Positions 1-12,690 of a DNA stretch of 64,000 nucleotides are shown here, in pieces (within the stretch, counting starts at the first letter, position 1; the number at the start of each line of letters is the position of its first letter). Source of the DNA: Tetrahymena thermophila SB210 (lineage: Eukaryota; Ciliophora; Oligohymenophorea; Hymenostomatida; Tetrahymenidae); NCBI RefSeq assembly GCF_000189635.1, contig NW_002476353.1, forward strand, positions 62,001 through 126,000. The letters run 5' to 3'. A program made the translations under genes and the position numbers. The notes beneath the pieces are model-generated. The model was not told the DNA's origin. It saw only the letters and a program-made list of their open reading frames with translations, and ran no database searches.

Positions 1-327
1 GGTAAATCTAATCAAATAAATATCATATTATCTAAGAAAATACAAAATTGATAAATTCATGCAAAATTTAATCAACTGTAATCCATAAACATACTTTTCC
101 AAATAAAAACTTTAAAATTACCATTGAATTAAATTATTGAAAATCTAGAAGAGCCTATAAAAATATTAGAGGAGCAAGCTGTTGGATAAAAATAAATAAT
201 TAATAACAAAATACAATTATAAAAACTACGCGCAAAAAAAACTCAAAAAAATTAGAATAAAACATATAAATATAAGTTTTCTATTTCACTTTTCATAATT
301 ACTATAAATCCACTTGCTTATATTCTA
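1..327 (+). promoter_or_regulatory. 5' flank of the first PKHD1L-like gene
   Basis: This AT-rich non-coding flank is clearly homologous to about 15672-15983, upstream of the second copy; both contain the block ATCAACTGTAATCCATAAAC (75-94 here). It therefore belongs to the duplicated unit and should hold the promoter and 5' UTR. No defined promoter element can be named. The similarity begins at base 1, so the duplication probably extends beyond the left edge. Confidence 0.5.
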
Positions 328-3300
328 ATGAGAGTTACTAAAGCTTTTGGACTAATCTTGCTCCTACTTGCAGCTTCATGTATGTTAAGTTTGACTATAA
401 TTATTACAAAGCTAACTTTCTACTTAAATTCTTAATCTTAAAATTTTTTCTTTTAGTATTAATATTAAAAATGTTATTTTTAATGAATAGGTTTGGCTGT
501 AGAAATTGGAGCTAACGTTGATTCTGTGAGAATTCTCTCAGTTTCTACTTAGATTGATACAGACAATTTTTAAAGACTAGGCTCTATAAATGGTGGTACT
601 AGACTCTACATAAAAATTGTAGGTCACGATTCTCATAATGCAGCTAATAACTCTATCTTCGTTGGGCCATATCCTTGTGTTGTTCCAGGTAAAGTTTTTA
701 ATATTATTTTTATCAGATAAAAATTATGGTTTTTCAATCAATCCAAATTTTGTTTAATTTGAATCTATCCATCTATCTATTATTTCGCTTAACTTACAAT
801 ACAAATATTTTAAGAAAAAAAAATTTGATGGTTTGTTTTTTTTCAGATTTCAATTTAAAATTATTAATTTTTAAAAATATCATATAGAAATGGGTGTTAA
901 TGAAGTTTTTATCACATGTATTACAACTCCTGCCTATGATAATAATAATCAATGGGGTCTTCCAGTTGTTGTTAAAGTACTGAACAGAAGTGACTCTTAA
1001 TGTGCTTAAAGCGACGCTTCTCTATGTACTTTTTCCTATTCAGGATCTAAGACACCTATCATTGATTTAATTATGCCTCGTTCTATTCTCCCTAAAGTCG
1101 ATGTGAATTGGTGGGGTAATTTTAGAATTACTAACACAAATTAAATAGATAAAATGCTAATTGGAAACCTACTTTGTGATAGATTTAATTTGGGCTTAAA
1201 TGAAGACGAACCTTAGAATGGAGATTCATACAGCTCTTTAACTTGTTAAATTGATTACTCTCATCCTGCTGGATTCTATGGCGCTACATTTATTTCAAAG
1301 CCTGGTAAAGCCCTCAATAAAAGTAGGCTAACTACAGTACGTTCTACTAAAGTTCCAGCTAATCCTAATCCATATGATGTCTAAATTGTTTCTTAATAAA
1401 GTGGTAAAGGAGATCCTTAATCAATTACTTCTTAAGGTGGTATTATTACTATAAATGCCTCTGGTCTTCCATAAGATGGATCTAATGTCTCTGTAACTTG
1501 GAACAATTCTGTTTGCTAAATTTAAAGTATTTAAAATTCTTAATTGACTTGTAGATTACCTTCTGGTCTCTCAAACCCCACTACAGATAATACACTCCGC
1601 TATGAATCTGGTTCTGGTGTCCGTCTCTAAATATATAATACTGATTAGTGGGATATTAATACTTTAATTAATCTATTCTAATCTAATTCTCCTAAACTTA
1701 CCATAGCTCAAGATTTAATAATTCCTACTACAGAATATAGCTATGAATTAGACTAAGATGGTCTCAGTAGATAATTCTTTGTTTTTACTGGCTACTTTAA
1801 CCCCCCTACAACAGGAAATTACTAATTCTAATCATCATCATCATTCACTTCCTAAGTATATCTTTAATTAAGTGGTGATAGCACTGATGAAAAAACTATG
1901 ACATTAATTAACTAAATAAATGAGTATACAGAGATTAGATCACCTTATTCTGGAAGATATGATTTCTAACAATCTACTTCAGACAACATAACTATCACTT
2001 TAAATAAGGGATAAGCCTACTACTTCAAAATATATTCATTATCTAGTAATCCTCAAAGTTTCCACCATAGTACTGGTGTTAGAATACCTACTCCTAAAGA
2101 CGATAAAAATTCTTATATCAACTCTGTTAGTTAAGTTTCAAGAATAAGAATAGATTACTAATTTACTTAGGAAGTTGTTACTATCACATTCAAAGATAGA
2201 AGCAGTGCTAAAAAGACTTATTTCAACATTAACTTTATTGATCCTTTTGGTACTCAATTGAAAACTAAGGCTAAGATATGGACTATTACCTCTGAAAACT
2301 ATGGAAGAGATACTACTTGTGATTAAATTTCATGGCATTTTAAAAATTATTTTGGAGTGAGAAATACTTGCAAATAAAAGGACATACTTGATGATAGTAA
2401 AAACAAGATTGGTTCTATTTGGGAACTTACTTTTACTTAACACCGTAATTAAGTCCAACCTACTTTCAAATATGATTCTTCAACAACAGATTCTCCTGTA
2501 TTTACTGTTATTACCCCACCTGGGGCTAACTTGGCTGGTACTTTCAGGATTAAGGTAAATGGTAATTATCTTTAAGTTAATAGCAGTCCCGATATTTCTT
2601 TTGACATATAAGACTGGGACTTAAACTATGCTTTCTAATAAGCTCTAAATACTACAAATATTGATTCCTCCCGTGTAGGCAATTTCATTGATGGTGCTTA
2701 GTGGGTATTTGATTTTTATGGTATCTCATCACCTATATTGATTGAAGCTATCCAAGCTGAATCTAAGTTTGGTGGTGAAATTGGAAAGGCCACTCTTTAC
2801 GTAGATACTCTTAGATAAGCATCTAACTCTATTTTATATTATCCCACAATTGAAAATGAATTACTAACATAACGCTCCACTTCACCCTATGCTACTCTTA
2901 AGATTAATGATGTATTATCTCTTGCTTCTTTGACTAACTAGCAACTTATTGTTAATGTTTTGGCTGATGACAAAGCTATTAGCTTCACAGGTTTTACTGA
3001 TGATTAGACTTCAACCCTTCAAATAACTGGAATTTCTGCACCTTTCACTCCTTAAATATCAAATTTTTTAGTAACATACAATGGAGTTTAATGCGTCATC
3101 ACTAATAAATCTACTGATACTTGGGCTAATTAGTTGACATGCAAATATCCCTATAAAGTAGCTGGTTCTTATAAACCAGAAGTTTTCTATCAATCAAATG
3201 GCTTTGCTCTCTCCACTTCAGTTAATCCTCAATAAACTACTCCAACTATAAATTCATTAAGTTCAGACACCGTTTATAGTTTTGGTGGAGCTGATGTTAC

Positions 3301-6300
3301 TATTACAGGTAATTTCTTCCCTACTTCCCTAACTTCTGATTTATTGGTTACAGTTGATTCAAAACCTGCTACTATTTTATCTGTTAACAATAAATAAATT
3401 ATTATCCGTACTCCAGCCAATCTTACTCCTGGAACGGTTAATATTGTAATAACTTATTAAAAAATTTAGTCCACTCCAAAATCTATAAAAGTAGATGACT
3501 CAAATGCAATAACAATAACTAATATTGACAAGACTGTTGTTTCTCCTGTAGATAAGACTTTAATTACTGTAACTGGTACTAATTTTGGCAATGACAAAAC
3601 TAAATTAACAGCATTCTTAGACTAACTTGATGATTCAGGAGTATTATTAGTTTATGCAAAATATCAAGTAAATATTGTAAGTGTAGAAAACACTAAAGTG
3701 TAAATCCTTCTTGGAGGTGGTCTACCAGGTAACTATTAACTTAGAGTTGTATAAGTAGGTATTGGTAGCAATAATCCTACTGGAGCTAATAATAAATTAG
3801 AATATAACATTATCCTAAGCTCTTTCAGTGTCAATAAAGTCTCTGCTTATGGAGGCGCTCAATTGGTAATAAAAGGTACTAATTTCTCAACAAACAAACC
3901 TGATAATTAAGTACTTATTAACTATGGAGCAAATGACTCAGAGTTTTGTTTGATTACTGATGCTACTCCAACTTAACTAACATGCACTCTTCCAAATATG
4001 TTCCCTCATTTCCCTAATGGAAGTACTTCATATACTTTCTAAGTTTAAGTTTGGGGCAAGTTACTTGCATAAGCTAAAGTAGATAAAAACACACCATTTA
4101 AACCAGAAATACTTTTTGATACTTCTTTAGGTATTGCTGTTAATAGTATAGACAACAAGTATCAAGGCTATACTACTAAATGTACTATAACAGGTACAAA
4201 TATCCCTACTGCACCAAGTGCCTTTTAGGTAGTATTTATAGGTTATGAAAGTACCTCAGTAACAATAAATTCTGTTACATCAACCACAGTTACTTATACA
4301 ACTCCTAACTTGCCTTTTGGTACTTACAGTGTTGTCCTTCGTCAATCTACAGGTGATAGTGCACCTTTTACTGTTAATATTTATGAAAAAACTTACAGTT
4401 TAAACCCTGCTTCACTTTATACTATTTCTAGTGCTGGTGCTGAAATCACTCTTACAATGTCAGGTAACCTTCCTGATTAAGATCCCGCTTTTAAATTTAA
4501 TGGAATAAAAGCTGATGTTATTTCTAACAATATCCCTGTTGGCTAAGTTACTATTAGGCTTCCTCCAACTAAGGTTGGTAGTGGTTATAACTTATTTTCA
4601 GTTAGAAGCCCCCTTATCCCTCTTTAAAAAGATGGTTCCCTTCCTTGGACTTAACATGGAAATACTTTCTAAGTTGTTTCTGCATAATGGGCAGTAACAA
4701 GTATTACTGTTTCAGGAACTGATATCACAATTTAAGGTACTGGAATATCTTCTTTGCAAAAAGCTTATTTATCATATCCTTAAAATACTAAAAGCTAAAT
4801 TTTTTCAACTAACATTAGCTCTAAGACATCTACAAGTGCTACAATTTCATTTAGTACTGCCCCTGCAGGTACATATAATCTCTACTTATTAGATGCATCT
4901 AATAATTATCCAACTATCTCAAATAATCAAGTTGTAATCAAATTGCCAAATCTAACTTCCTCTTAAGTTACCTCTTCTTATGCTGGTGGTTAATCTTTAA
5001 CTATTTCAGGATCTGGATTTAATACTAATGATTTGGCATAAAACATTGTGACAATTTGTGGAAATTAAGCAAATGTTGTTAGCGCTACTTCCACAACACT
5101 CATAGTCACCACACCTCCTGCTTACACTACTTCTTCAAGATAAGATTATAAATTTGTAGCTGATAATAATACACCATTAAATGGTTTCACTACTTTTGGT
5201 GATGATCTTTCTGGTAATTCTTAATACCTAAATGATGGAGATCTCCTCTTTTACTATTCAAGTTCAAATGCTGCTTCTTGCTTCGCTGGATTTGATTTTG
5301 GTAGTACGTAAGTAGTATTAACTAAATTCTAATTATATCCTAAATCTCAAGGTGTCACAGATGCATCTGCATTCTTTGGTGTTATATTTTAAGGAAGTAC
5401 AGATGGCTCTAACTGGAAAGATCTACTTACTATTGGAACAGATTTCCATCTCGGTAAAAATATGTACTTAGTTGATAATTTAATTTCAACTACTACAGAT
5501 AGCACATTACAAAACAATTTGAAAGCAGCCTATAATAAATTTAGAATTTACGATGCCTCAGGTTTATCTAAATGTTAACTAGTAGAAATTGAGCTTTTCG
5601 GTTGGAAACAATCTGCTATTACTGAAGTGGGAAATACTTTAACTTGCCCTGTATCTATTTCTGTTAATAATTCCCCTTCAGTTTCTACTAGCTCTAATGT
5701 TGTATATGACAAAGATAAAACATTTTTAATTAGTTCTGTAACTCCTAATTATGGTGATGTGAGTGGAGGAAGTATAATCACTATTAATTTAGATAGAAGT
5801 CCTTCTCCATCTGCAACTATTAAAGTTTTAATTGATGGTATCGAATGTGGAACTGTTAGTTTATCATCTAGTACTATTACTTGTACTACAGGAAAAAAAA
5901 CTAATACTGCTGAAAGCTCTTTAGTTGTAACCATTGATTCTTACAATACTGTGAATAATGGAATTTATTACTACTATGGTAATCTTTGGTCTAATCCAGT
6001 TACTTGGGGTAATGATTTTGCTCCTATTGATGGCGATTTAGTATATGTTACAAAAGGTAGAAATCTTATTGTTGATGTTCCATATGTAGGTGTTCTCAAT
6101 ACTGTTGTAGTTGATAATGCATCTCTTATCTTTGCAAATGACAAAAACATTCATTTTGAAGCTCATAATATATTAGTATAATAAGGTAGAGTCATTATTG
6201 GTACTTAAGCTTCTCCTGTAACTGGTAATATTAGAATTACTATGCATGGTACTTAAGATGAAAAATAATTCCCTACTGTTGGTAATAAAGGTCTCTCTTT

Positions 6301-9300
6301 ATATAATGGTAGCTTGGATATTTAAGGTGCCTTGCGCCCAGTCACCTGGACTGAACTTTCATAGACTGCTAAAATAGGAGACACTAGCATTTAAGTTTTC
6401 ATTAAAGATCCTGGCTTTGATTGGAAAACTGGTGAAGAAATTGTAATAGCATCAACTGATTTTGCCCATGGCCATGCTGAACGTCGTGTTATAACAAATG
6501 TTTAAAAGAGTGGTGATGGAAAATATGTAACCATTTCATTCTCAGATCCTCTTCTTGTATAGCATGTTAGTATTACTGGAGAATCATATCAAGGAGGTAA
6601 AAAGTTAGTAAATATGAGAGCTGAAGTAGGTCTTCTTACTCGTAATGTTGTTTATGAAGGTGATGATTCATCTATTTAGACATAGTATGGTGCTCACTTG
6701 ATGCTTCATGGTTCAAAGACAAGCGCCCGTATTAGATATGCTGAATTCAGGCATACAGGTTAGCCAGCTATTATTGGTAGATATCCAATTCACTTCCACA
6801 TGGTTGGTGATGTTTCAGGTTCTATTGTCGAAGGTAATGCAGTTCACGACTCATTTGCAAGAGTTCTTACAATTCATGCCACACACTATCTTCATGTTAA
6901 GAATAATGTCGGATACAATTGTGCTGGACATAATATTTTCTTAGAAGATGGTATTGAAACTAATAATGTTATTGAAGAAAATCTTATTATTGGTACAAGA
7001 TAAGTATGGTCAATGCTCTAATCAGATATCACTGCTGCTTCTTATTGGATTACCAATCCCCTCAATACAGTTGTTAATAACAGAGCTGCAGGAGGTGATT
7101 TCTATGGTTTCTGGTATGAAATTAAAGAACACCCTGATGGCCCATCTGCTAGAAATGATATTTGCCCTCAAGGTATGGCTCTTGGTAAGTTCGATGGCAA
7201 TGTTGCTCACTCCTATGATCGTTTTGGTTTGAGAATATTTGTTTTGACTAATCTTAAAAATCCATGCTCTCCCTATAGAGATGATTCTAAGCCTAATCCA
7301 TTTATTGATAATCCTTCATTTACTATTACCTGGAAAAATTTTGTTTCATACAGAAATCACGAAGATGGTGTCTTAGCTGAAGAAGTAGGTAATATGGTCT
7401 TTGATAATTTTTGGTTGTTAGATAATAAGCAATCTGGCTTCAATGTTTATCTTACTAATAGAACAGATGAAGAAGTAATTTTAAGAAATTCTTTAATTGT
7501 AGGAAAATCTCTTGGTAATCCTGCTGATGATTCTGACCTTGAAAATACTCGTGGTTTAATTACTCCTCGTACAGATGGCTTTAGGGTTGAAAGTACACAC
7601 TTTGCTAACTTTGATAAAAAAATGACTGTTTTTAAGTCATGTTCATTCTGCTGGCACTTCAAGAAATGGGTATAAGGTGGTAAACTTACCAAATTTATTG
7701 ATATATCTTATGCTAATATTAATTCTAATAAAATCTTTTGGGAAAATTGGCGCAGAGAAATCTATTAAGATCTTGATGGTAGTTTATCAGGAAGAGGAAA
7801 ACCTTCATGGATTACACCTTCAGGTCCTCATCTCAAATCTTAAACTTCTTGTGCTACTACAAGTGATGAGAATAACTAATGGGATGATGGTGTTATTTGT
7901 ACCTAATAAGTAGTAAGAATAGAATTTTCAAACCCTGAAAAATTCGATGAACTTTATACTAAAGCTCTTTATGTTAAACCATGCGACTCAAACGGAAATC
8001 CTTTGGGTGGAAATACAGACACTGATTATTATGTATCTAAGACTGTAAAGATTAAAAACCATGCTCATGATCTTTAGTTTGGTTTTGTAGGTACATTCCT
8101 TACAGGTCAAATCTTTTCAGTTTAATGGGAATTATCATAGATAGATTTTACTCATTTCTCTGTTTAACTTTCTCCATACCACACAGGCACAGGAGCATCT
8201 GATACAGTTTTATTAAGATTCCCTTACTCAGATTTTAGAGAAACATGGGAAATTTTCTCAATGGTTGCTAATAAAAATGGCTCACCTTACAAAAATGTTA
8301 CAGATGATTAAAATACTACTAAATTAGATACTCTTAAGAAGTTAAACTGTTAGCATGGAGATTGGTACAACGACGTTGCTGGTAAAGCTATGTACCTCTG
8401 TTTAAATGGTAATGGTAGAACTAAAACTACTACAAATTAATACTTAGAACGTACAGATGTTAATGCACTTAAGTGTAAGATTGGATGTCCTTTACCTCCT
8501 GGATAATGCATAAAAGATGGTTAACCTAGAAAACTTAGTGATATTAAATCGTGGTAAGGCATAAAGGTTGATGGTATTAATGGTGATATTGTTAATGCAG
8601 TAGGAGCAACAACTTTAGTTATTCCTTGTCCTTGGGAACTTTTAGTTGATTAAGATTTGACTCAATTCAGCTAAATTATTGTTTAAGGTAATCTGCGTAT
8701 TGATAATACTTAAAATATTAACGTATCTGCTGATTCAATATGGTTAAAGGGTGGTCTTTTTATTGCAGAAGGTGCTACTGCTGGAAGTCCTTACACTAAA
8801 AAATTGACTATAACCCTAACAGGTAATAGAGATTAATAGACTTAATTCCTTGTTGATAATACAATCGAAGTTGGTAATAAGGTTATTCTTAATACTGGTA
8901 ACTTTACTTTGCGTGGTAATCCTCCCACTTCTACAGTAGCTCGTTTAACTAATCCTCTTAACCCAGGTTCCACTACAATTAATGTTTCAGATGCTACTGG
9001 TTGGTAAGTTGGAGATAAAATTGCTATTGCCCCTACCTAATTGGATGGTACTTAGAATGAAGAGTTTACTATTACTGCTGTTACTGGTAACAAAGTAACT
9101 TTGAATGCTCCTGCAAAGTACTATCACTATGGTGCAAGTGGTGTAACTCTTTCTGAAACATGGGACTCTTATACTTAATAATTAGATCTCCGTGCTCAAG
9201 TTGTTTACTTATCACGTAATATTAGAATCATTGGTTCTACACCTACTTCTGGAATAGCATGGGGATGTCGAGTTCTCAACTTTTACTGGTAGATTGTTGC

Positions 9301-11842
9301 AGACAAAAATGGTAACGCACTTCCAGATGATTAATAACTTCATATGAGAGGTATCTTAAACTGGAATGGTGTAGAAATGGATAACTGTGGTCAAGCTGAT
9401 ACAGTTCGTGGTGCACTTGATTTCTAAAAATTAGGTTCTGATGATAATAATTAGATTGTTAGCACAGTAACTAATTCTGCAATTCACAATTGTCCTGGTT
9501 ATTGCGCTAATATAGAAGACTCTTCATATATTCAAATTACAAATACAAGTTTCTACAATGGTCGTCCCATTTTAATGAGAATTAAGAATGTTAATAATAT
9601 AGCTATTTCTAACAATAGCTTCGTTGCTGCACGCAAACGTGACTATCCTTATGATATTACAGGAATGTTATATGATATGAATGCCGCTATATACTTCTTA
9701 TCTCCACAAGATCCAACTGTTGATAATATTTTGATAAACAACAACCAAATTTAAGGTTCTGAAGGTCCTTGTGCTGTTTTACCTCATACTAGCTGTGATA
9801 ATGCAAGTAAAATCACAACAAAGGTAGGTGTCTTTGGAAACTAAGTATAAACATGCTTAATAGGAGCTATGTTCAAAAGAAATGATTTAGGTTGCTAATG
9901 GGCTGGTAAAATAGCAGTTGCTCGTTCAACAAAAGGTATTATGGTTAATCCAACTAATCCTGGTATTATTGTTGAACATGTTTTAGGTGCTGAATCTGAT
10001 CGTTCAGTAATTTTACGTTTTGCTAACGAAGGTTATCATAATGTAGGTTAATTCAAAAACTCAGTATTATATGGTGTGGCTATTACTAATGATCCAACTG
10101 CATATGATAGTAAAGATAAAGCTTAAGTATGCTCAAATGGTACAGGTACTCAAAATTTAGTTGTTACTAGAGGTGGTGAAGACTTCCCTCTTAAGGTAAT
10201 GCCTCTTGCCTTCGATGTTATTTGTAATTCAGAAGTTTTTGATGCCGCCTTATTCCAAACAAATGTTAAATATGTCAACTTTAAGAAAACATATGCTGAT
10301 GCTAACTTATCAAATTGTGGTAATAATTTCATGATGGCTACTCATCCTAGTGCTTCTGATGCTACTGCTGGTACTTATAATAACAATGTCTCATGTGTTA
10401 ATTGTGATACAGAAGCTTACTTTAATTTCATGTCACCTAATCCTGCTTGGAATGGATGGTTTGGTGGTTGTGGTCTTTTCTTATGTACTGGACCTGAAAA
10501 TGTTCTTAATGTTGATTTTACTGGAAGCTTGTTCAAGGGTACTCCTTCTACAGCTATTTCCCACAATGATGGAATAGCAACAAATAAGTGTCAACTCTAG
10601 AAAAATTGGAATAATGCTTATTCTTGCTCAGGTACAGAATATGTCTAATTAGAATGGGAATCACAAGCTCCAGATCACAATAAAAGATCTACTGCTCCTG
10701 TATATGTAACTTCTCTTGATGGTACTTACAAGAATAAGATCAACATGTTTAGAGAATGGGAATGGGATGGTAATGAGCCAATGAATTTGAGAGATAATAG
10801 ATATCTTGCTACTGCTCTTGTTGGAACTACATACAAGGTTGAATATAACGGACTTAATCCTTATAATATCTTCCATAGAATTCAACAAAGAACCAATGAT
10901 AATGCAGGTGAAGCTGATAAATGGGTAGTTTTTACTTACACATATCAAATTCCTATGAACATTGAAGTTTCTATAGATGGTGGAAAGGTAGTTGATCCTT
11001 ACTTAGTATCTGACAACGTTGACCTCACCAAGAAGGCTGACATATGTGGTGCAAATATTTATGATTGGTAAACACGTACTGTATAATTTGTAATTAATGG
11101 TAGAGCTGATTGTCTTGTACGTGTCTAAGTATTAGATACTGTACGTATTCACGTTAAGGTAGTCTTAAAGGTTGAAGAATTTTTCTCTGAAACTAATAAG
11201 GCTAGCTTTATTTCAAAGGTTGCATCCTTCTTAGGAATAGCTGATTACTCTCGTATCAAAGTTGTTGGTGCTAATACTTAACAAAATAGATTCCTTTAAG
11301 GTTCTAACCCAGCTAATACTCAATCTTCATTTGAAATAATACTTGATATTACAAATAAACCAACTGGTTCAGCCACTAAAGATGCAACATCTGTCTTCAA
11401 AGATCTCACTGACAAGGCCAATAAGCTTAAGGCAGCTTTGGATTCTAATTCAGTTCCTGGACTTAATCCAAACACTTATTATGTCACAAATTCTGAAGTC
11501 ATGGTTTCCACAGATTCAAATGGAGGTATTTATGGAAAAAATACTAATCCTGACTAGCCAATTGTCTAATAATCTTCTTCTAATTCAAATAACACTCTTG
11601 CTATTGTTCTTGGTGTTGTTATTGGATTAGTTGTTGTAGCTATAGCAGTTGTTGGTTTCTTTGCTTATAAGAGATACCAAAAAAGAAAGGCTTTATCAGT
11701 ATAAAGTGCTGAAATTGATCACTCAGTAGATCAAGCAGCTCCACAAAGAGAGACTGCTAAAGTTCATCCCATAACTTTGGATCCTTCTCATGATTAATTA
11801 TAAGAAAAGGCTAATAATTCAGCAGCTCCTTTCTAATATTGA
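328..11842 (+). CDS. PKHD1L1/fibrocystin-L-like giant surface protein, copy 1
   Basis: Three exons, 328-379, 491-688 and 888-11842, encode 3734 aa with TAA/TAG as Gln and TGA stop. Seen: a hydrophobic signal peptide (residues about 6-18); a first TIG-like domain (about 25-110); further TIG-like units with the GG..(L/V).I.G..F pattern near 875, 965, 1065, 1445 and 1700; an F5/8C-like segment (about 1520-1660); G8 domains at about 1780-1870 and 2630-2730; a block at about 2043-2121 with RYPIHFH and EDGIE, typical of the CEMIP/TMEM2/PKHD1L1 beta-helix; a second helix region near 2890-2990; one membrane segment (about 3654-3676) followed by KRYQKRK and a ~58-residue tail. The topology is type I with a huge ectodomain. 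The family role in animals is cell-surface/extracellular; the ligand here is unknown. The start is fixed by the signal peptide, conserved in copy 2. Confidence 0.9.
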
Positions 11843-12527
11843 TTATATAATTTTATACTTAACTGAAATTTTATAAATTAATAATACATTTTTTTATTTT
11901 TGAGTAAACTAATAATATTTTTGATTACTTTTTAATTGAAATTTTATAAACTTTAATTTAAATTAATTTATTATATTTAAAAATTTAATAAATGGTTAAA
12001 TACTTTTATTTTCGTTCAGTCTTATTAAAAAAGATTGATAAAATTAAGTAGATATCTATTTAATTTCTACATTATTATATTAATTTTCATTTCCTATTTA
12101 ATATATATTTAATTTAACAATAAATCTTTATTTTTAATTTACAATACATTTTTTTTCAGTAAAACAATTATATTTTGATATTTTTGAATTAGTTAATTGA
12201 ATTTGATAAATTTTAAATAAAAGACTGACAAAATTAAGTAAATATTTTTCTATTTTATTTTATTAAATTATCACTATTAAATAAAATTAATACAAAAATA
12301 ACAATATATATTATTAAATTCTTTTTTTTAATTTATTTAAATTATTCTAAAACATAGTAAATTAAAAAAATATTATCTTCAATTTTATTTTTTATTAACT
12401 ATTTCGTTAATAACAATATTTTTTAAAAAACAATATTTATTGTATTTTAAGATAATATTGATATAATCTGATTTAATTAAAAATAATATTTTTTAAGATA
12501 ATCAAAATAACGTTTTATTAGTTTTAA
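11843..12527. other. intergenic, duplicated 3' flank
   Basis: AT-rich non-coding DNA, recognisably similar to the flank after copy 2 (27575-28493) but with many indels. It contains the 3' UTR of copy 1 and what was once the upstream region of the duplicated neighbour. No gene or RNA is seen. Confidence 0.6.
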
Positions 12528-12690
12528 ATGAAAAAAATTGTAGATTTCAGAAAACTATTACTCTCGTTAATCATTTCTCATCTTCAAATCCTAAAATATA
12601 GAGGATGAAATTCAACAAACTTTTTTATTAATTAAGAGATTTAGCCAAATCAATTAGGTTATATTTATATTATAAATATCACTGAGAATT
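12528..12690 (+). pseudogene. 5'-end relic of the coiled-coil gene at 28494
   Basis: The sequence matches the start of the intact gene at 28494: both begin ATGAAAAAAATTGTAGATT and share CAGAAAACTATTACTCTC. In the relic five bases (AACCT) are missing just after GTAGATT, which shifts the frame and leads to TGA at 12606-12608 after 26 codons. Further indels follow, and similarity is lost near 12690, well before the end of exon 1 of the intact gene (28949). It is best explained as a piece of the downstream gene carried by the tandem duplication and then decayed. It is not expected to make a protein. Confidence 0.8.

Larger units (their letters stand above)
1..12690 (+). repeat. tandem duplication, unit 1
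   Basis: This is the left unit of a direct duplication with the unit at about 15672-28670. Homology covers the 5' flank, the whole PKHD1L-like gene including both introns, the 3' flank, and the first ~160 nt of the next gene. The offset between copies grows from 15656 at the start codon to 15732 at the stop codon through small indels. The right limit is placed where similarity fades after the shared AATATCAC. The left limit lies outside the window. Confidence 0.85.

Noticed and set aside
5749..5934. Short reading frames on the opposite strand or other frames inside the giant genes
   Set aside because: They overlap long conserved frames with recognisable domains, recur at the same place in both duplicates by descent, and have hydrophobic or random composition; they are shadows.
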